Source: Rhizobium leguminosarum
GTDB taxonomy: Bacteria > Pseudomonadota > Alphaproteobacteria > Rhizobiales > Rhizobiaceae
Direction: 5' to 3'
DNA: 64,000 nt
Assembly (NCBI RefSeq): GCF_004123835.1
Contig: NZ_MZMU01000009.1
Coordinates: 1 to 64,000 of the forward strand
The notes beneath the pieces are model-generated. The model was not told the origin of the DNA, did no database searches, and worked only from the letters and a program-made list of their open reading frames with translations. Numbering within the stretch: the stretch's first letter is position 1; each line of letters starts with the position of its first letter. Positions 15,587 through 25,559 of this stretch are shown piece by piece. The position numbers and the translations under genes were made by a program.

Positions 15587-17455
15587 ATGGAACGACGACT
15601 GAGCGCTATTCTTGCTGCAGACGTCGTCGGCTACAGCCGACTGATGGGCATCGATGAATCCGGCACGTTGCAGGCGCTGAACCGCCATCGCTGCGAGCTG
15701 GTCGACATTCGTATTTCAGACTACAAGGGCCGGATCGTCAAACTCACCGGCGACGGCATCCTTGCCGAATTCCAGAGCGTGGTGAATGCGGTCGCCTGCG
15801 CCGCCGAAATCCAGCGCAGCATGGCGGCCCGCAACGAGAACGTGCCCAAGGACGAGCGCGTCGAATTCCGTATCGGCATCAATCTCGGCGACGTCGTGGT
15901 CGAGAACGGCGACATATTCGGAGATGGGGTCAATCTCGCCGCCAGGCTCGAGCGCATCGCAGCGCCGGGCGGCATTGCCGTGTCGGCCTCGGTGCGCGAC
16001 CAGGTCGGTTCGCGGCTCAATCTTGGCTTCGAATTCATCGGCGAACATACGCTGAAGAACATCAGGCAGCCCGTTCAGGTCTATACCGTCAGCTTGGCGC
16101 CGCCTTCCTCCGCCAGATTGGTCGCGCAGAACCGCAACACCTGCTTCATCGCGGTGCTGCCCTTCACCAATATGAGCGGCGACGCCGACCAGGATTATTT
16201 CTCCGACGGCATCACCGAAGACATAATCACCGATCTCTCCAAGATCTCCAGCCTGCACGTCGTGCCGCGCAACACCATTTTCACCTACAAGGGCATATCG
16301 GTGAAGGTGAAGCGGCTCGCTCAGGAGCTTGGCGTGCGCTATGTGCTCGAGGGAAGCGTGCGCATCGTCGGCAATCGCGTGCGCATTTCCAGTCAGCTGA
16401 TCGATACCGCCAATGGCGACCATCTCTGGGCCGAGCGTTACGACCGCGACATGACTGACATCTTCGCCATCCAGGACGAGATCACCCATGCGATCGTCGG
16501 CCAGTTGAAGGTGCGTCTGCTGCCGGAAGAGAAGAAGGCGATTGCGACTGAGCCGACCGCCAATGTCGAGGCCTATACCTATTATCTCAGGGGCCGCCAG
16601 CTCTCCCACACCTGGACCAAATCCTATCTGCAGCTCGCAAGACGCATGTTCTGCAAGGCCGTCGAGCTCGACCCGGACTATGCCCGCGCCTATGCCGGCA
16701 TCGCCGATTGCGACGCGGCGATCCGCGATTGGGCACCTGACGACGTGCCGTTGAGGCGCATCCTCGACATGAGCGCCCGCGCCCTGGAGCTCGATCCTGA
16801 CCTTCCCGAAGCCCACGCCTCCCATGGTCTCGCCCTGCATCAGAGCGGCTATGACGATAGGGCGGCGGCGGCCTTCGAACGTGCCCTGGCGCTCGACCCG
16901 AACCTCTTCGAGGCGAATTTCCACTATGCCCGGTTCTTCTTCATGCACGGCAACTTCGCCGAATCCGTGCAATATTTCACCCGCGCCGCCGCCATCCGCT
17001 CCGATGACTACGTCTCGCCGATCCATCTGATGTCCGCCTATCGCTCGCTCGGCCGGGTGCTGGATACGGAAAACTGGGCGCGCCTCGGCCTGCTGCGCGC
17101 CGAACGCGCCCTCAACCTCAATCCGGAAAATTCCGGCCCCGCCCATCGCGGCGCGCTGGCGCTTGCCCATATGGGCGACGCGGCAAGGGCACGCGACTGG
17201 GCGGCCCGCGCGATCGCCATCGATCCCGACGACATCGTCGCGCAGTATAATCTCGCCTGCGTCTACTCCGTCCTCGGCGACGTCGACCAGGCGATCGATC
17301 TGCTGGAGAAGCTGCTGCCGAACAGCTCCGTCTACCATATCAAATGGTTCGACAATGATTCCGATCTCGACAACATCCGCGACGATCCCCGCTTCCGGAA
17401 GCTGCTCACCGCCGCAATGATGCAGCGCGAACGGATCGAAAGGACCGGGAGCTGA
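15587..17455 (+). CDS. class III adenylate/guanylate cyclase with TolB-like and TPR regions
   Basis: This 622-residue soluble protein has three parts. Residues 1-170 are a class III cyclase catalytic domain with metal Asp motifs ILAADVVGYSRLM and LTGDGILAEF and the FGDGVNLAARLE signature. Residues about 185-310 match the TolB-like/adenylate cyclase-associated region (IAVLPFTNMSGDADQDYFSDGITEDI, then VRYVLEGSVR). Residues about 330-600 are TPR repeats (several ALxLDPDxxEAxxxxG units). It should make cAMP (or cGMP) in the cytoplasm, with the TPR part binding a partner. Such TPR cyclases are multiplied in rhizobia. The usual metal Asp residues appear intact. Confidence 0.92.
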   Translation: MERRLSAILAADVVGYSRLMGIDESGTLQALNRHRCELVDIRISDYKGRIVKLTGDGILAEFQSVVNAVACAAEIQRSMAARNENVPKDERVEFRIGINLGDVVVENGDIFGDGVNLAARLERIAAPGGIAVSASVRDQVGSRLNLGFEFIGEHTLKNIRQPVQVYTVSLAPPSSARLVAQNRNTCFIAVLPFTNMSGDADQDYFSDGITEDIITDLSKISSLHVVPRNTIFTYKGISVKVKRLAQELGVRYVLEGSVRIVGNRVRISSQLIDTANGDHLWAERYDRDMTDIFAIQDEITHAIVGQLKVRLLPEEKKAIATEPTANVEAYTYYLRGRQLSHTWTKSYLQLARRMFCKAVELDPDYARAYAGIADCDAAIRDWAPDDVPLRRILDMSARALELDPDLPEAHASHGLALHQSGYDDRAAAAFERALALDPNLFEANFHYARFFFMHGNFAESVQYFTRAAAIRSDDYVSPIHLMSAYRSLGRVLDTENWARLGLLRAERALNLNPENSGPAHRGALALAHMGDAARARDWAARAIAIDPDDIVAQYNLACVYSVLGDVDQAIDLLEKLLPNSSVYHIKWFDNDSDLDNIRDDPRFRKLLTAAMMQRERIERTGS

Positions 17456-17552
17456 GGTCGAACCTTTCCCGGCCGTTCACCCAACCTTGAAAATCGCTGT
17501 GACATCCCTGCTTCATCTCTGTAATCTCCCTTGAAAAACAGGGGAAACATCC

Positions 17553-18230
17553 GTGCGCATCCTGCTCACCGAAGACAATATCGCGCTGGCGGACGGCCTG
17601 TCGGCGATCTTGCGCGGCACGGGCCATGCCGTCGATGTCGTCCATGACGGGGCGTCTGCCAATGCGGTCATCGCAGCGGAAAATTTCGATCTGGTGATCC
17701 TCGACCTCAACCTACCAGAGATGGACGGGCTCGACGTGCTGCGCGCCATGCGCGCCCGGCAGAACCAGGCGGCCGTCCTCATCCTGACCGCGCGCGGCAC
17801 GCCGGAAGAGCGGGTGAAGGGGCTCGATCTCGGCGCTGACGATTATCTGATCAAGCCTTTCGATATCGCCGAATTCGAGGCCCGCGTGCGCGTGCTGCTG
17901 CGCCGCCAGGCCGGCCTGCGCTCGGCGACGGTCGGCTTCGGCGGCATCTCCCTCGATCTCAATTCCCGCACCTTTTCGGCCGGCGCCACGCCGCTCGATA
18001 TTCCCGCCCGCGAGCTCGGCCTGCTCGAAATCCTTTTCATGCGGGCCGGCAAGGTCGTCGCAAAGGAGGCGATCATTCAATCGCTGACGGCCTTCGACGA
18101 CGACATTTCCGCAAACGCCATCGAGCAATATGTCAGCCGCCTGCGTAAGCGCCTGTCGCCGCACGGACTGACCGTCAAGACTGCCCGCGGCATCGGCTAT
18201 TATCTCGACAAGCTGCCTGAGGCCTCATGA
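17553..18230 (+). CDS. tctD: OmpR/PhoB-type response regulator, TctD-like
   Basis: The product is 225 residues from GTG 17553 (MRILLTEDN). The receiver domain has the acidic pair TED (residues 7-9), phospho-acceptor Asp51 (LVILDLNLPEMDG), Thr in LILTARG and Lys in LIKPFD. The C-terminal winged helix (about 130-222) includes ISANAIEQYVSRLRKRL and ARGIGYYL. It overlaps the kinase gene by four bases (ATGA). TctD regulators activate tricarboxylate uptake in enterobacteria. A tctCBA operon lies about 8 kb away in this window, but co-regulation is inference. Confidence 0.92.
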   Translation: MRILLTEDNIALADGLSAILRGTGHAVDVVHDGASANAVIAAENFDLVILDLNLPEMDGLDVLRAMRARQNQAAVLILTARGTPEERVKGLDLGADDYLIKPFDIAEFEARVRVLLRRQAGLRSATVGFGGISLDLNSRTFSAGATPLDIPARELGLLEILFMRAGKVVAKEAIIQSLTAFDDDISANAIEQYVSRLRKRLSPHGLTVKTARGIGYYLDKLPEAS

Positions 18231-19609
18231 AAGCCGCCTATTCCCTCAGGCGCCGACTGCTCTTCTGGCTGCTCGTCTCCACCGCCGTCATCGGCACGCT
18301 GGCACTCGCCGATACTTATCGCGAGGCGGTCCAGACCTCCAATATCGTCTCCGACCGCGTGCTCGCCGGTTCCGCGCTGGCGATCGCCGAGCGCGTCGTC
18401 GTCGCTGAGGACGGCACGCTGCAGGTCGATATCCCCTATGTCGCACTTGAGATGCTGACCTCGGCCGCGCAGGATCGCGTCTTCTACCGCGTCGACGGCC
18501 CGCCGGGCCAATTCATCACCGGCTACCAGTCCTTGCCGGTCCTCAAGAAGACGCCGGGCGATGCCGCCGCCTTCGCCGACGATACCTTCCGCGGCGAGCC
18601 GATCCGCATCGCCACACTCGAGCGCTCGGCCTCGACGGGCATCCGCTCCGTGCCCTTCGTCGTGACGGTCGCCGAAACCACCATCGCCCGCCGGCAGTTG
18701 GCGCAGGCGATCCTCGTCCGATCCGCACTCCGTCTCGCCTTCATGATCGCGGGCGCGGCCGTCATCGTCTGGATCTCGGTCACGGTGGCTCTGCGCCCGC
18801 TCTACAAGCTCGGCGACGCCATCGGCGAACGCAGCCCCGATGACCTGCATCCGATTAAGCAGACCGTGCCGAGCGAGGTCGAGCCGCTGGTCGATACGGT
18901 AAATTCCTTCATGGTCCGCCTGCAATCGGCGCTCGATGCGCTCCGCCATTTCACCGGCAATGCCAGCCATCAGTTGCGCACCCCGCTGGCGATCATCCGC
19001 ACCCAGCTCGCCCTTTCCGCCCGTGCCGGCTCGCTTGATGAGGCGCAGGCGGCAGCACTGAAGGGCGACCAGGCGGTAGCGCACGCCGAGCGCATCCTTG
19101 CCCAGCTTCTCCTGATGGCCAAGATCGACGCCGCCACTGCCAAGGAGGCGCTGACCGCTTCCGCTATCGATCTCGCCGCCATCGCCCAGGAAATCACCGG
19201 CGAGCAGATCCCGACGGCCGCCGTCGCCGGCATCGATCTCGGCTTCGAGGGCGAGAGCCCGGCGATGGTCCGCGCCGAGCCGCTGCTGATCGGCGAAATG
19301 CTGCGCAACCTTGCCGGCAATGCCATCGCCTATGCCGGCAAGGGAGCTGAGGTCACCGTCCGTATCATCGCCGCGTCAGAGACGATCCGCCTCGAAGTCG
19401 AGGACAATGGCCCCGGTATTCCCCGCGAGAAGCTCGAGGCAGTGCGCCGCCGTTTTTCGCGCGGCAATGATTCCGGTGCGCCCGGTGCCGGCCTCGGCCT
19501 GCCGATCGTCGAAGAAATCGCCAATCTTTTCAACGCCGCACTAACGCTGGAGCCGGGTACTGACGGCAAGGGCCTGAAGGCGGCCGTCACCTTTGCCAAG
19601 GCGGCGTAA
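18227..19609 (+). CDS. tctE: TctE-like sensor histidine kinase
   Basis: The protein has 460 residues with two membrane helices (about 11-30 and about 167-187) flanking a periplasmic 2CSK_N-type domain of about 135 residues. Next come a HAMP-like segment, a HisKA helix with His248 (NASHQLRTPLAI) and a HATPase domain (NLAGNAIAYAG, VEDNGPGIP, GAGLGLPIVEEIA). It overlaps tctD and is its cognate kinase. Related kinases use a periplasmic binding protein for sensing; an orphan one lies at 12134-13198. Confidence 0.92.
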   Translation: MKAAYSLRRRLLFWLLVSTAVIGTLALADTYREAVQTSNIVSDRVLAGSALAIAERVVVAEDGTLQVDIPYVALEMLTSAAQDRVFYRVDGPPGQFITGYQSLPVLKKTPGDAAAFADDTFRGEPIRIATLERSASTGIRSVPFVVTVAETTIARRQLAQAILVRSALRLAFMIAGAAVIVWISVTVALRPLYKLGDAIGERSPDDLHPIKQTVPSEVEPLVDTVNSFMVRLQSALDALRHFTGNASHQLRTPLAIIRTQLALSARAGSLDEAQAAALKGDQAVAHAERILAQLLLMAKIDAATAKEALTASAIDLAAIAQEITGEQIPTAAVAGIDLGFEGESPAMVRAEPLLIGEMLRNLAGNAIAYAGKGAEVTVRIIAASETIRLEVEDNGPGIPREKLEAVRRRFSRGNDSGAPGAGLGLPIVEEIANLFNAALTLEPGTDGKGLKAAVTFAKAA

Positions 19610-19612
19610 AAG

Positions 19613-19675
19613 CCTGCTGCAATTCAATATGCGACAGCGTCCTTTGCGCATCTGAAAAGACGCGTGGCGCTGTAG
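19613..19675 (-). repeat. Rhizobium-type palindromic repeat, copy D (reverse)
   Basis: Read on the minus strand it is CTACAGCGCCACGCGTCT, TTCAG, ATGCGCAAAGGACGCTGT, then TATTGAATTGCAGCAGG. It matches the copies at 51231, 52942 and 56677. The layout is an inner stem GCGTCT/AGAnGC and an outer stem AGCG/CGCT. It begins 4 bases after the tctE stop. Confidence 0.75.
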
Positions 19676-19769
19676 ACCTTTCCGCCTTGCTTTCTTTCGC
19701 TGCATTGCACACACTGATTTTCGGGAACAGCAAGCCGCACGACGATGCGAGCCGGATAAAAAGAGAAAT

Positions 19770-22700
19770 ATGTCGATCAAAGCCAGCATCTATCATCTGA
19801 CGCATTACACCTATGACAGGCCGGTCCGCCTCGGCCCACAGATCATCAGACTGAAACCTGCCTCGCATTCGAAGACACGGGTGCTCAGCCACTCGCTGAA
19901 GGTCACGCCCTCCAACCATTTCGTCAACCTGCAGCAGGATCCATACGGCAACTACCTTGCCCGCTACGTCTTTCCGGATCCGGTGACCGAGTTCAAGATC
20001 GAGGTCGATCTCGTCGCCGACATGACGGTCTACAATCCCTTCGATTTCTTCGTCGAGGAAGAGGCGACCAAGTGGCCCTTCGGATACCCTGAGACGATCC
20101 AGGAGGATCTGTCGATCTACATGACGCCAGAGCCGGCCGGTCCGCGCCTCAAGGCGCTGCTGCCGACGCTCGACTGGTCGCCCGACCAGCCGACGGTGGA
20201 CATGGTCGTCGGCCTGAATGCCCGCCTGCAACGACAGATCGGCTATGTCATCCGCATGGAAACCGGCGTGCAGACGCCGGAGGAGACGCTGGAAAGCGCC
20301 AAGGGTTCCTGCCGCGACACCAGCTGGCTGCTCGTCCAGATCCTTCGCCATCTCGGCCTCGCCGCCCGCTTCGTCTCCGGCTACCTCATCCAGCTGACGC
20401 CGGACCTGAAGGCGCTTGACGGTCCCTCCGGCACCGAAGTCGATTTCACCGACTTGCATGCCTGGGCTGAGGTCTATCTGCCTGGCGCCGGCTGGGTCGG
20501 CCTCGATCCGACTTCTGGCCTGCTGACCGGCGAAAGCCACATCCCGCTTGCCGCCACGCCGCATTATCGCAACGCCGCTCCGATTTCCGGCGGTTATTTC
20601 GGCGAGGCCGAAACCGAATTCGCCTTCGACATGAAGGTCTCGCGCGTCGCCGAGCACCCGCGCATCACCAAGCCCTTCTCCGATGAAAGCTGGGAGGAGC
20701 TCAACGAACTCGGCGAGAAGGTCGACCGTGTCCTCGAAGCCGAGGACGTGCATCTAACGATGGGCGGCGAACCAACCTTCGTTTCGATCGACGATTTCCA
20801 GTCCGAGGAGTGGAACACCGCCGCGGTCGGCCCGACCAAGCGCGAAAAGGCCGACATCCTGATCCGCAGGCTGCAAGAACGCTTCGCCCCCGGCGGTTTC
20901 CTGCATTACGGCCAGGGCAAATGGTATCCGGGCGAAAGCCTGCCGCGATGGACCTTCTCGCTCTACTGGCGCCGCGACGGCAAGCCGGTCTGGCAGAACC
21001 TCGATCTGGTCGCCGCCGAAGGCAAGGATACCGGCGTCACCGCCGAGGATGCCGAGAAGCTTCTGACGGCGATCGCTAAGGAACTGGCGATCAAACCTGA
21101 CATGGTGCAGCCGGCCTATGAAGATCCGGCCGACTGGATCATCAAGGAAGGCAACCTTCCCGAAAATGTCGATCCGGCGAATTCGAAGCTGAAGGATCCT
21201 GAGGAACGAAACCGCATCGCCCGCGTCTTCGCCCGCGGCCTGACTGTCGCGACCGGTTACATCCTTCCGGTCCAGGCATGGAACGCCAAGGCAGCGGAAA
21301 GCCGAGTCTGGATCAGCGAGAAATGGCGCACCCGCCGCGGCAAGATCTTCCTCGTCCCGGGCGACAGTCCGATCGGTTACCGCCTGCCACTCGGCACGTT
21401 GCCCTATGTTCCCCCGGCGCGTTACCCCTATATCCACCCCGCCGATCCGACGATCCCGCGCGAACCGCTGCCTGATGTCTTCGTACCGGCCGGCCGCGCC
21501 ATGCCGGAAGCCTCTTTCCATGCCGACGAGAGCAATCGCGGCCGGATCGAACAGACGCTCGGGGAACTCCGCGGCGCCGTGCGCACCGCCATGTCGGTCG
21601 AGCCGCGCGACGGCAGGCTCTGCGTCTTCATGCCTCCGGTCGAACGCATCGAGGATTATCTCGAGCTGATCGCTGCTGCCGAAAACGCCGCCGCCGAGCT
21701 CAAGCTTCCCGTCCATATCGAAGGTTATCCGCCGCCGCAGGACGAGCGCATCAACGTCATCCGTGTCGCCCCGGATCCCGGCGTCATCGAGGTCAACATT
21801 CATCCGGCCTCGAACTGGAAGGACTGCGTCGACATTACGACCGCGATCTACGAGGAGGCGCGCGCCACCCGGCTCGGCGCCGACAAGTTCATGATCGACG
21901 GTCGCCATACCGGCACCGGCGGCGGCAACCATGTTGTCGTAGGCGCGGCCAATCCGAACAACAGCCCCTTCCTGCGCCGTCCCGATCTCTTGAAGAGCAT
22001 GATCCTCCACTGGCAGCGCCATCCCTCGCTCTCCTACCTCTTCTCCGGCATGTTCATCGGCCCGACCAGCCAGGCGCCGCGCATCGACGAGGCTCGCCAC
22101 GACACTCTCTACGAGCTGGAGATTGCCATGGCGCAGATCGGAGCCCCCGGCCGCGGCCAGCAGCCGCTGCCCTGGCTTATCGACCGCCTGTTCCGCAACC
22201 TTTTGACGGATGTCACCGGCAACACCCACCGCGCCGAGATCTGCATCGACAAGCTGTTCTCACCCGACGGCCCGACCGGACGGCTCGGGCTCATCGAGTT
22301 TCGCGGCTTCGAGATGCCGCCGAACGCGCGCATGTCGCTTGCCCAGCAACTGCTGGTGCGCGCGCTGATCGCCCGCTTCTGGGTCAACCCGGTCGACGGC
22401 AAATTCGTCCGCTGGGGCACGACCCTGCACGACCGCTTCATGCTGCCGCATTTCGTCTGGGCCGACTTCCTCGACGTGCTTGCCGACCTTCGCCAAAACG
22501 GCTTCGACGTCAGCCCGGAATGGTTCAAGGCCCAGCTCGAATTCCGCTTCCCCTTCTGCGGCGAAGTCGAATACGAGGGCTCGAAGCTGGAACTGCGCCA
22601 AGCGCTGGAGCCATGGCATGTGATGGGCGAGGAAGGCGCGCCGGGCGGCACCGTCCGCTACGTCGACAGCTCCGTCGAACGCCTTCAGGTGCGGCTCGAA

Positions 22701-23096
22701 ACCAGCAATACCGCGCGTTACACCGTCACCTGCAATGGCCGCACCCTGCCGCTGACGCCGACCGGCACCGCTGGCGTGTCGGTCGCCGGCGTCCGTTACA
22801 AGGCGTGGCAACCATCCTCCGGTCTGCATCCCGTCCTGCCGATCAACACGCCTTTGACTTTTGACATTTATGATACATGGTCGAAGCGTTCGATCGGCGG
22901 CTGCATCTATCATGTTGCCCATCCGGGCGGCCGGACCTATGACACCTTCCCGGTCAACGGCAACGAGGCGGAAGCAAGGCGGCTCGCCCGCTTCGAGCCG
23001 TGGGGACATACGGCGGGCGGTTATATCCCGCGCGCCGAGACGGGTTCGCTTGAATTCCCGCTGACGCTGGATCTGCGGCGGCCCGCCGGAATTTAA
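19770..23096 (+). CDS. transglutaminase-like plus DUF2126 protein
   Basis: This 1108-residue protein is the first of a three-gene cluster. Residues about 1-270 are a transglutaminase-like domain with an apparent triad Cys181 (KGSCRD), His230 (DLHAWAE) and Asp246 (GLDPTSG). The rest, about 300-1100, is the DUF2126 region (COG4196), with [16 protein letters not shown] near its start and conserved blocks [14 protein letters not shown] and [14 protein letters not shown]. Such blocks are proposed in the literature to resemble amidoligase/GCS-type ATP-dependent ligases. No signal peptide is seen, so it acts in the cytosol. The substrate is unknown, but the cluster implies peptide bond formation or cleavage. 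Confidence 0.9.
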   Translation: MSIKASIYHLTHYTYDRPVRLGPQIIRLKPASHSKTRVLSHSLKVTPSNHFVNLQQDPYGNYLARYVFPDPVTEFKIEVDLVADMTVYNPFDFFVEEEATKWPFGYPETIQEDLSIYMTPEPAGPRLKALLPTLDWSPDQPTVDMVVGLNARLQRQIGYVIRMETGVQTPEETLESAKGSCRDTSWLLVQILRHLGLAARFVSGYLIQLTPDLKALDGPSGTEVDFTDLHAWAEVYLPGAGWVGLDPTSGLLTGESHIPLAATPHYRNAAPISGGYFGEAETEFAFDMKVSRVAEHPRITKPFSDESWEELNELGEKVDRVLEAEDVHLTMGGEPTFVSIDDFQSEEWNTAAVGPTKREKADILIRRLQERFAPGGFLHYGQGKWYPGESLPRWTFSLYWRRDGKPVWQNLDLVAAEGKDTGVTAEDAEKLLTAIAKELAIKPDMVQPAYEDPADWIIKEGNLPENVDPANSKLKDPEERNRIARVFARGLTVATGYILPVQAWNAKAAESRVWISEKWRTRRGKIFLVPGDSPIGYRLPLGTLPYVPPARYPYIHPADPTIPREPLPDVFVPAGRAMPEASFHADESNRGRIEQTLGELRGAVRTAMSVEPRDGRLCVFMPPVERIEDYLELIAAAENAAAELKLPVHIEGYPPPQDERINVIRVAPDPGVIEVNIHPASNWKDCVDITTAIYEEARATRLGADKFMIDGRHTGTGGGNHVVVGAANPNNSPFLRRPDLLKSMILHWQRHPSLSYLFSGMFIGPTSQAPRIDEARHDTLYELEIAMAQIGAPGRGQQPLPWLIDRLFRNLLTDVTGNTHRAEICIDKLFSPDGPTGRLGLIEFRGFEMPPNARMSLAQQLLVRALIARFWVNPVDGKFVRWGTTLHDRFMLPHFVWADFLDVLADLRQNGFDVSPEWFKAQLEFRFPFCGEVEYEGSKLELRQALEPWHVMGEEGAPGGTVRYVDSSVERLQVRLETSNTARYTVTCNGRTLPLTPTGTAGVSVAGVRYKAWQPSSGLHPVLPINTPLTFDIYDTWSKRSIGGCIYHVAHPGGRTYDTFPVNGNEAEARRLARFEPWGHTAGGYIPRAETGSLEFPLTLDLRRPAGI

Positions 23097-23133
23097 GGCC
23101 GAAGGTTAGGGCCGGGGGGTTAGGGTTTCAGTT

Positions 23134-25554
23134 TTGATGAGTAAGAGGCCGGCAGCGGAGCGCAGGGGAGAGGCAGAGGACCGCATCGGCAAGGGTGCGG
23201 CCTTCGACTATGCGCCGCTTCCTGGCACTGCTGACGAGATGGTCGACAACAAAGGCGCGGTCCGCCCGGTCTGGCAGCGTTTTCTCTCGCATCTGAGCGC
23301 AATGCCGGAAAAGGATCTCGCCGAGCGTTTTGCCCGCGCCGACCGCTACCTGCGCGATGCCGGCGTCTTCTACCGCGCCTATGGCAGCAAGGGCACCGGC
23401 GAACGCGCCTGGCCGATTTCGCATATCCCGGTGCTGATCGACGAGCGCGAATGGAAGACGCTGTCGGCGGGCCTCGTCCAGCGCGCCGAACTGCTGGAGG
23501 CGATCGTTGCCGATATCTATGGCGACAACCGGCTGGTGGAAGAAGGGGTCCTGCCGCCGGCGCTGATGGCCGCCAATCTCGAATTCCAGCGCCCGCTCGC
23601 CGGCATCCGGCCGGGCTCCGGCCATTATCTGCATTTCTGCGCCTTCGAGATCGGCCGCGGACCTGACGGCAACTGGTGGGTGCTGGCCGACAGGACGCAA
23701 GCACCGTCAGGTGCCGGTTTCGCGCTGGAAAGCCGCGTTGCGACGACTAGGGCCTTCTCGGATATCTACGCCGAAACCCCGGTCCACCGCCTCGCCTCTT
23801 TCTTCGGGGCTTTCCGCGACGCACTTCAAGGCATGAAACATTCGGGCGACGACCGTATCGCCGTGCTGACGCCAGGCCCCGCCAACGAGACCTACTACGA
23901 GCACGCCTATATCGCCCGCTATCTCGGTCTCATGCTGCTCGAGGGCGAGGACCTGACCGTCGTCAAGGGCCGCGTCATGGTGCGCACCGTCGCCGGCCTG
24001 AAGCCGATCGGCGTGCTCTGGCGCCGTCTCGATTCGGCCTTTGCCGACCCGCTGGAGTTGAACCAGAATTCGCATATCGGCACGCCCGGCCTGGTGGAAG
24101 CGCTGCGCGCCGAAAGCGTCACCATCGTCAATGCGCTCGGCACCGGCGTTCTCGAAACCCGGGCGCTTCTGGCCTTCATGCCGACTATCTGCCACCGCCT
24201 GCTGGGGGAGGATCTGCAACTGCCCTCGATCGCCACCTGGTGGTGCGGTCAGAAGGAAGAGCGCGAGCACGTCGCAAAGAACATCGAGAAGATGGTGATC
24301 GGCCCGGCCTATTCCCGGGCACCCTTCTTCGACGACAACGGCGAGTCCGTACTCGGCTCGTCGCTGCGTGCGGCCGCCAAGGATTCCATCACCGACTGGC
24401 TGAGTTCGGACGGCCCGAAACTGGTCGGCCAGGAGGTCGTCACGCTGTCGACGACGCCCGCCTGGGTGGACGGCAAGCTCGTGCCGCGGCCGATGTCACT
24501 GCGCGTTTTCGCTGCCCGCACGGCAAACGGCTGGCAGATCATGCCCGGCGGTTTTGCCCGCATCGGCTCCGGCGCCGATGTCGCGGCGATCGCCATGCAG
24601 TCGGGCGGAGCAGCCGCCGACGTCTGGATCGTCAGCGACAAGCCGGTCGAGCGCCACACGCTGCTGCCGGCGGAGGGCAGCTTTACCCGCAACATGCCGG
24701 GCAGCCTGCCGAGCCGGGCAGCCGACAATTTGTTCTGGCTCGGCCGTTACATCGAACGTGCCGAGGGGGCGCTGCGCATCCTGCGCGCCTGGCATGCGCG
24801 CTACGCCGAAGCTGCCGATCCGAGCCAGCCGCTGCTCGCCGACGTCTCCGAGTATCTCACCGCCGTCGATATCGATACCGCCGAGGCCGTGCCGGAAACG
24901 CTCCTGCGCAACATCGAAAGCGCCGTCTATTCGGCCAGCAACATCCGCGACCGTTTCTCGCCGGACGGCTGGCTGGCGCTCAACGATCTCGCCAAGACCG
25001 CCCGCCGCTTTCACGTCACGGTCGCCGCCGGCGACGACGCCAGCCATGCGATGACGATCCTTCTGCGCAAGCTCGCGGGCTTCGCCGGCCTCGTGCACGA
25101 AAACATGTACCGCTTCATGGGCTGGCGCTTCCTCTCGCTCGGCCGCTACATCGAGCGCGGCCTGCATATGACCCGGCTGCTCGGCCACATGTCCGGCCCG
25201 GACGCGCCCGACGGCGCGCTCGACATGCTGCTCGAGATCGGCGACAGCGTCATGACCCACCGCCGCCGCTACAACGTCAACACCGCGCGGCTGACCGTCA
25301 CCGACCTCTTGGCGCTCGACCCCCTGAACCCCCGCTCGGTCCTCTTCCAGGTGAACGAGATCCACCACGAGGTCGAGCAACTGCCGAATGCCCTGATCAA
25401 CGGCCAGATGTCGCCCTTCTACCGCGAGGCGATGCGGCTCCATTCCGGCCTGGCGGTGATGACGCCGGAGGGCATGGGGGTCGAGGTCTATCAACGGCTC
25501 GAACGCGAATTGGAGCAGCTTTCCGATCTGCTCGCCCAGACCTATCTCGGGTGA
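23134..25554 (+). CDS. circularly permuted ATP-grasp / alpha-E fusion protein
   Basis: The product is 806 residues. Residues about 60-470 are the circularly permuted type 2 ATP-grasp module (DUF404/407), with YGSKGTGERAWPISHIPVLI, RPGSGHYLHFCAFEIGRG and VMVRTVAGLKPIGVLWRR. Residues about 520-800 are the all-helical alpha-E domain (DUF403), starting PSRAADNLFWLGRYIERAEG. In many bacteria these are two genes; here they are fused. ATP-grasp proteins of this type are predicted to join a carboxylate to an amine, forming short peptides. The gene lies 37 bases after the DUF2126 gene and 5 bases before the next, so it is in one operon. Confidence 0.92.
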   Translation: MMSKRPAAERRGEAEDRIGKGAAFDYAPLPGTADEMVDNKGAVRPVWQRFLSHLSAMPEKDLAERFARADRYLRDAGVFYRAYGSKGTGERAWPISHIPVLIDEREWKTLSAGLVQRAELLEAIVADIYGDNRLVEEGVLPPALMAANLEFQRPLAGIRPGSGHYLHFCAFEIGRGPDGNWWVLADRTQAPSGAGFALESRVATTRAFSDIYAETPVHRLASFFGAFRDALQGMKHSGDDRIAVLTPGPANETYYEHAYIARYLGLMLLEGEDLTVVKGRVMVRTVAGLKPIGVLWRRLDSAFADPLELNQNSHIGTPGLVEALRAESVTIVNALGTGVLETRALLAFMPTICHRLLGEDLQLPSIATWWCGQKEEREHVAKNIEKMVIGPAYSRAPFFDDNGESVLGSSLRAAAKDSITDWLSSDGPKLVGQEVVTLSTTPAWVDGKLVPRPMSLRVFAARTANGWQIMPGGFARIGSGADVAAIAMQSGGAAADVWIVSDKPVERHTLLPAEGSFTRNMPGSLPSRAADNLFWLGRYIERAEGALRILRAWHARYAEAADPSQPLLADVSEYLTAVDIDTAEAVPETLLRNIESAVYSASNIRDRFSPDGWLALNDLAKTARRFHVTVAAGDDASHAMTILLRKLAGFAGLVHENMYRFMGWRFLSLGRYIERGLHMTRLLGHMSGPDAPDGALDMLLEIGDSVMTHRRRYNVNTARLTVTDLLALDPLNPRSVLFQVNEIHHEVEQLPNALINGQMSPFYREAMRLHSGLAVMTPEGMGVEVYQRLERELEQLSDLLAQTYLG

Positions 25555-25559
25555 CGGCG

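Noticed and set aside
24240..25559. Very long open frame leading into the second transglutaminase gene
   Set aside because: It overlaps the ATP-grasp gene in another frame and is Arg-rich as expected of a shadow; the real gene starts at 25560.
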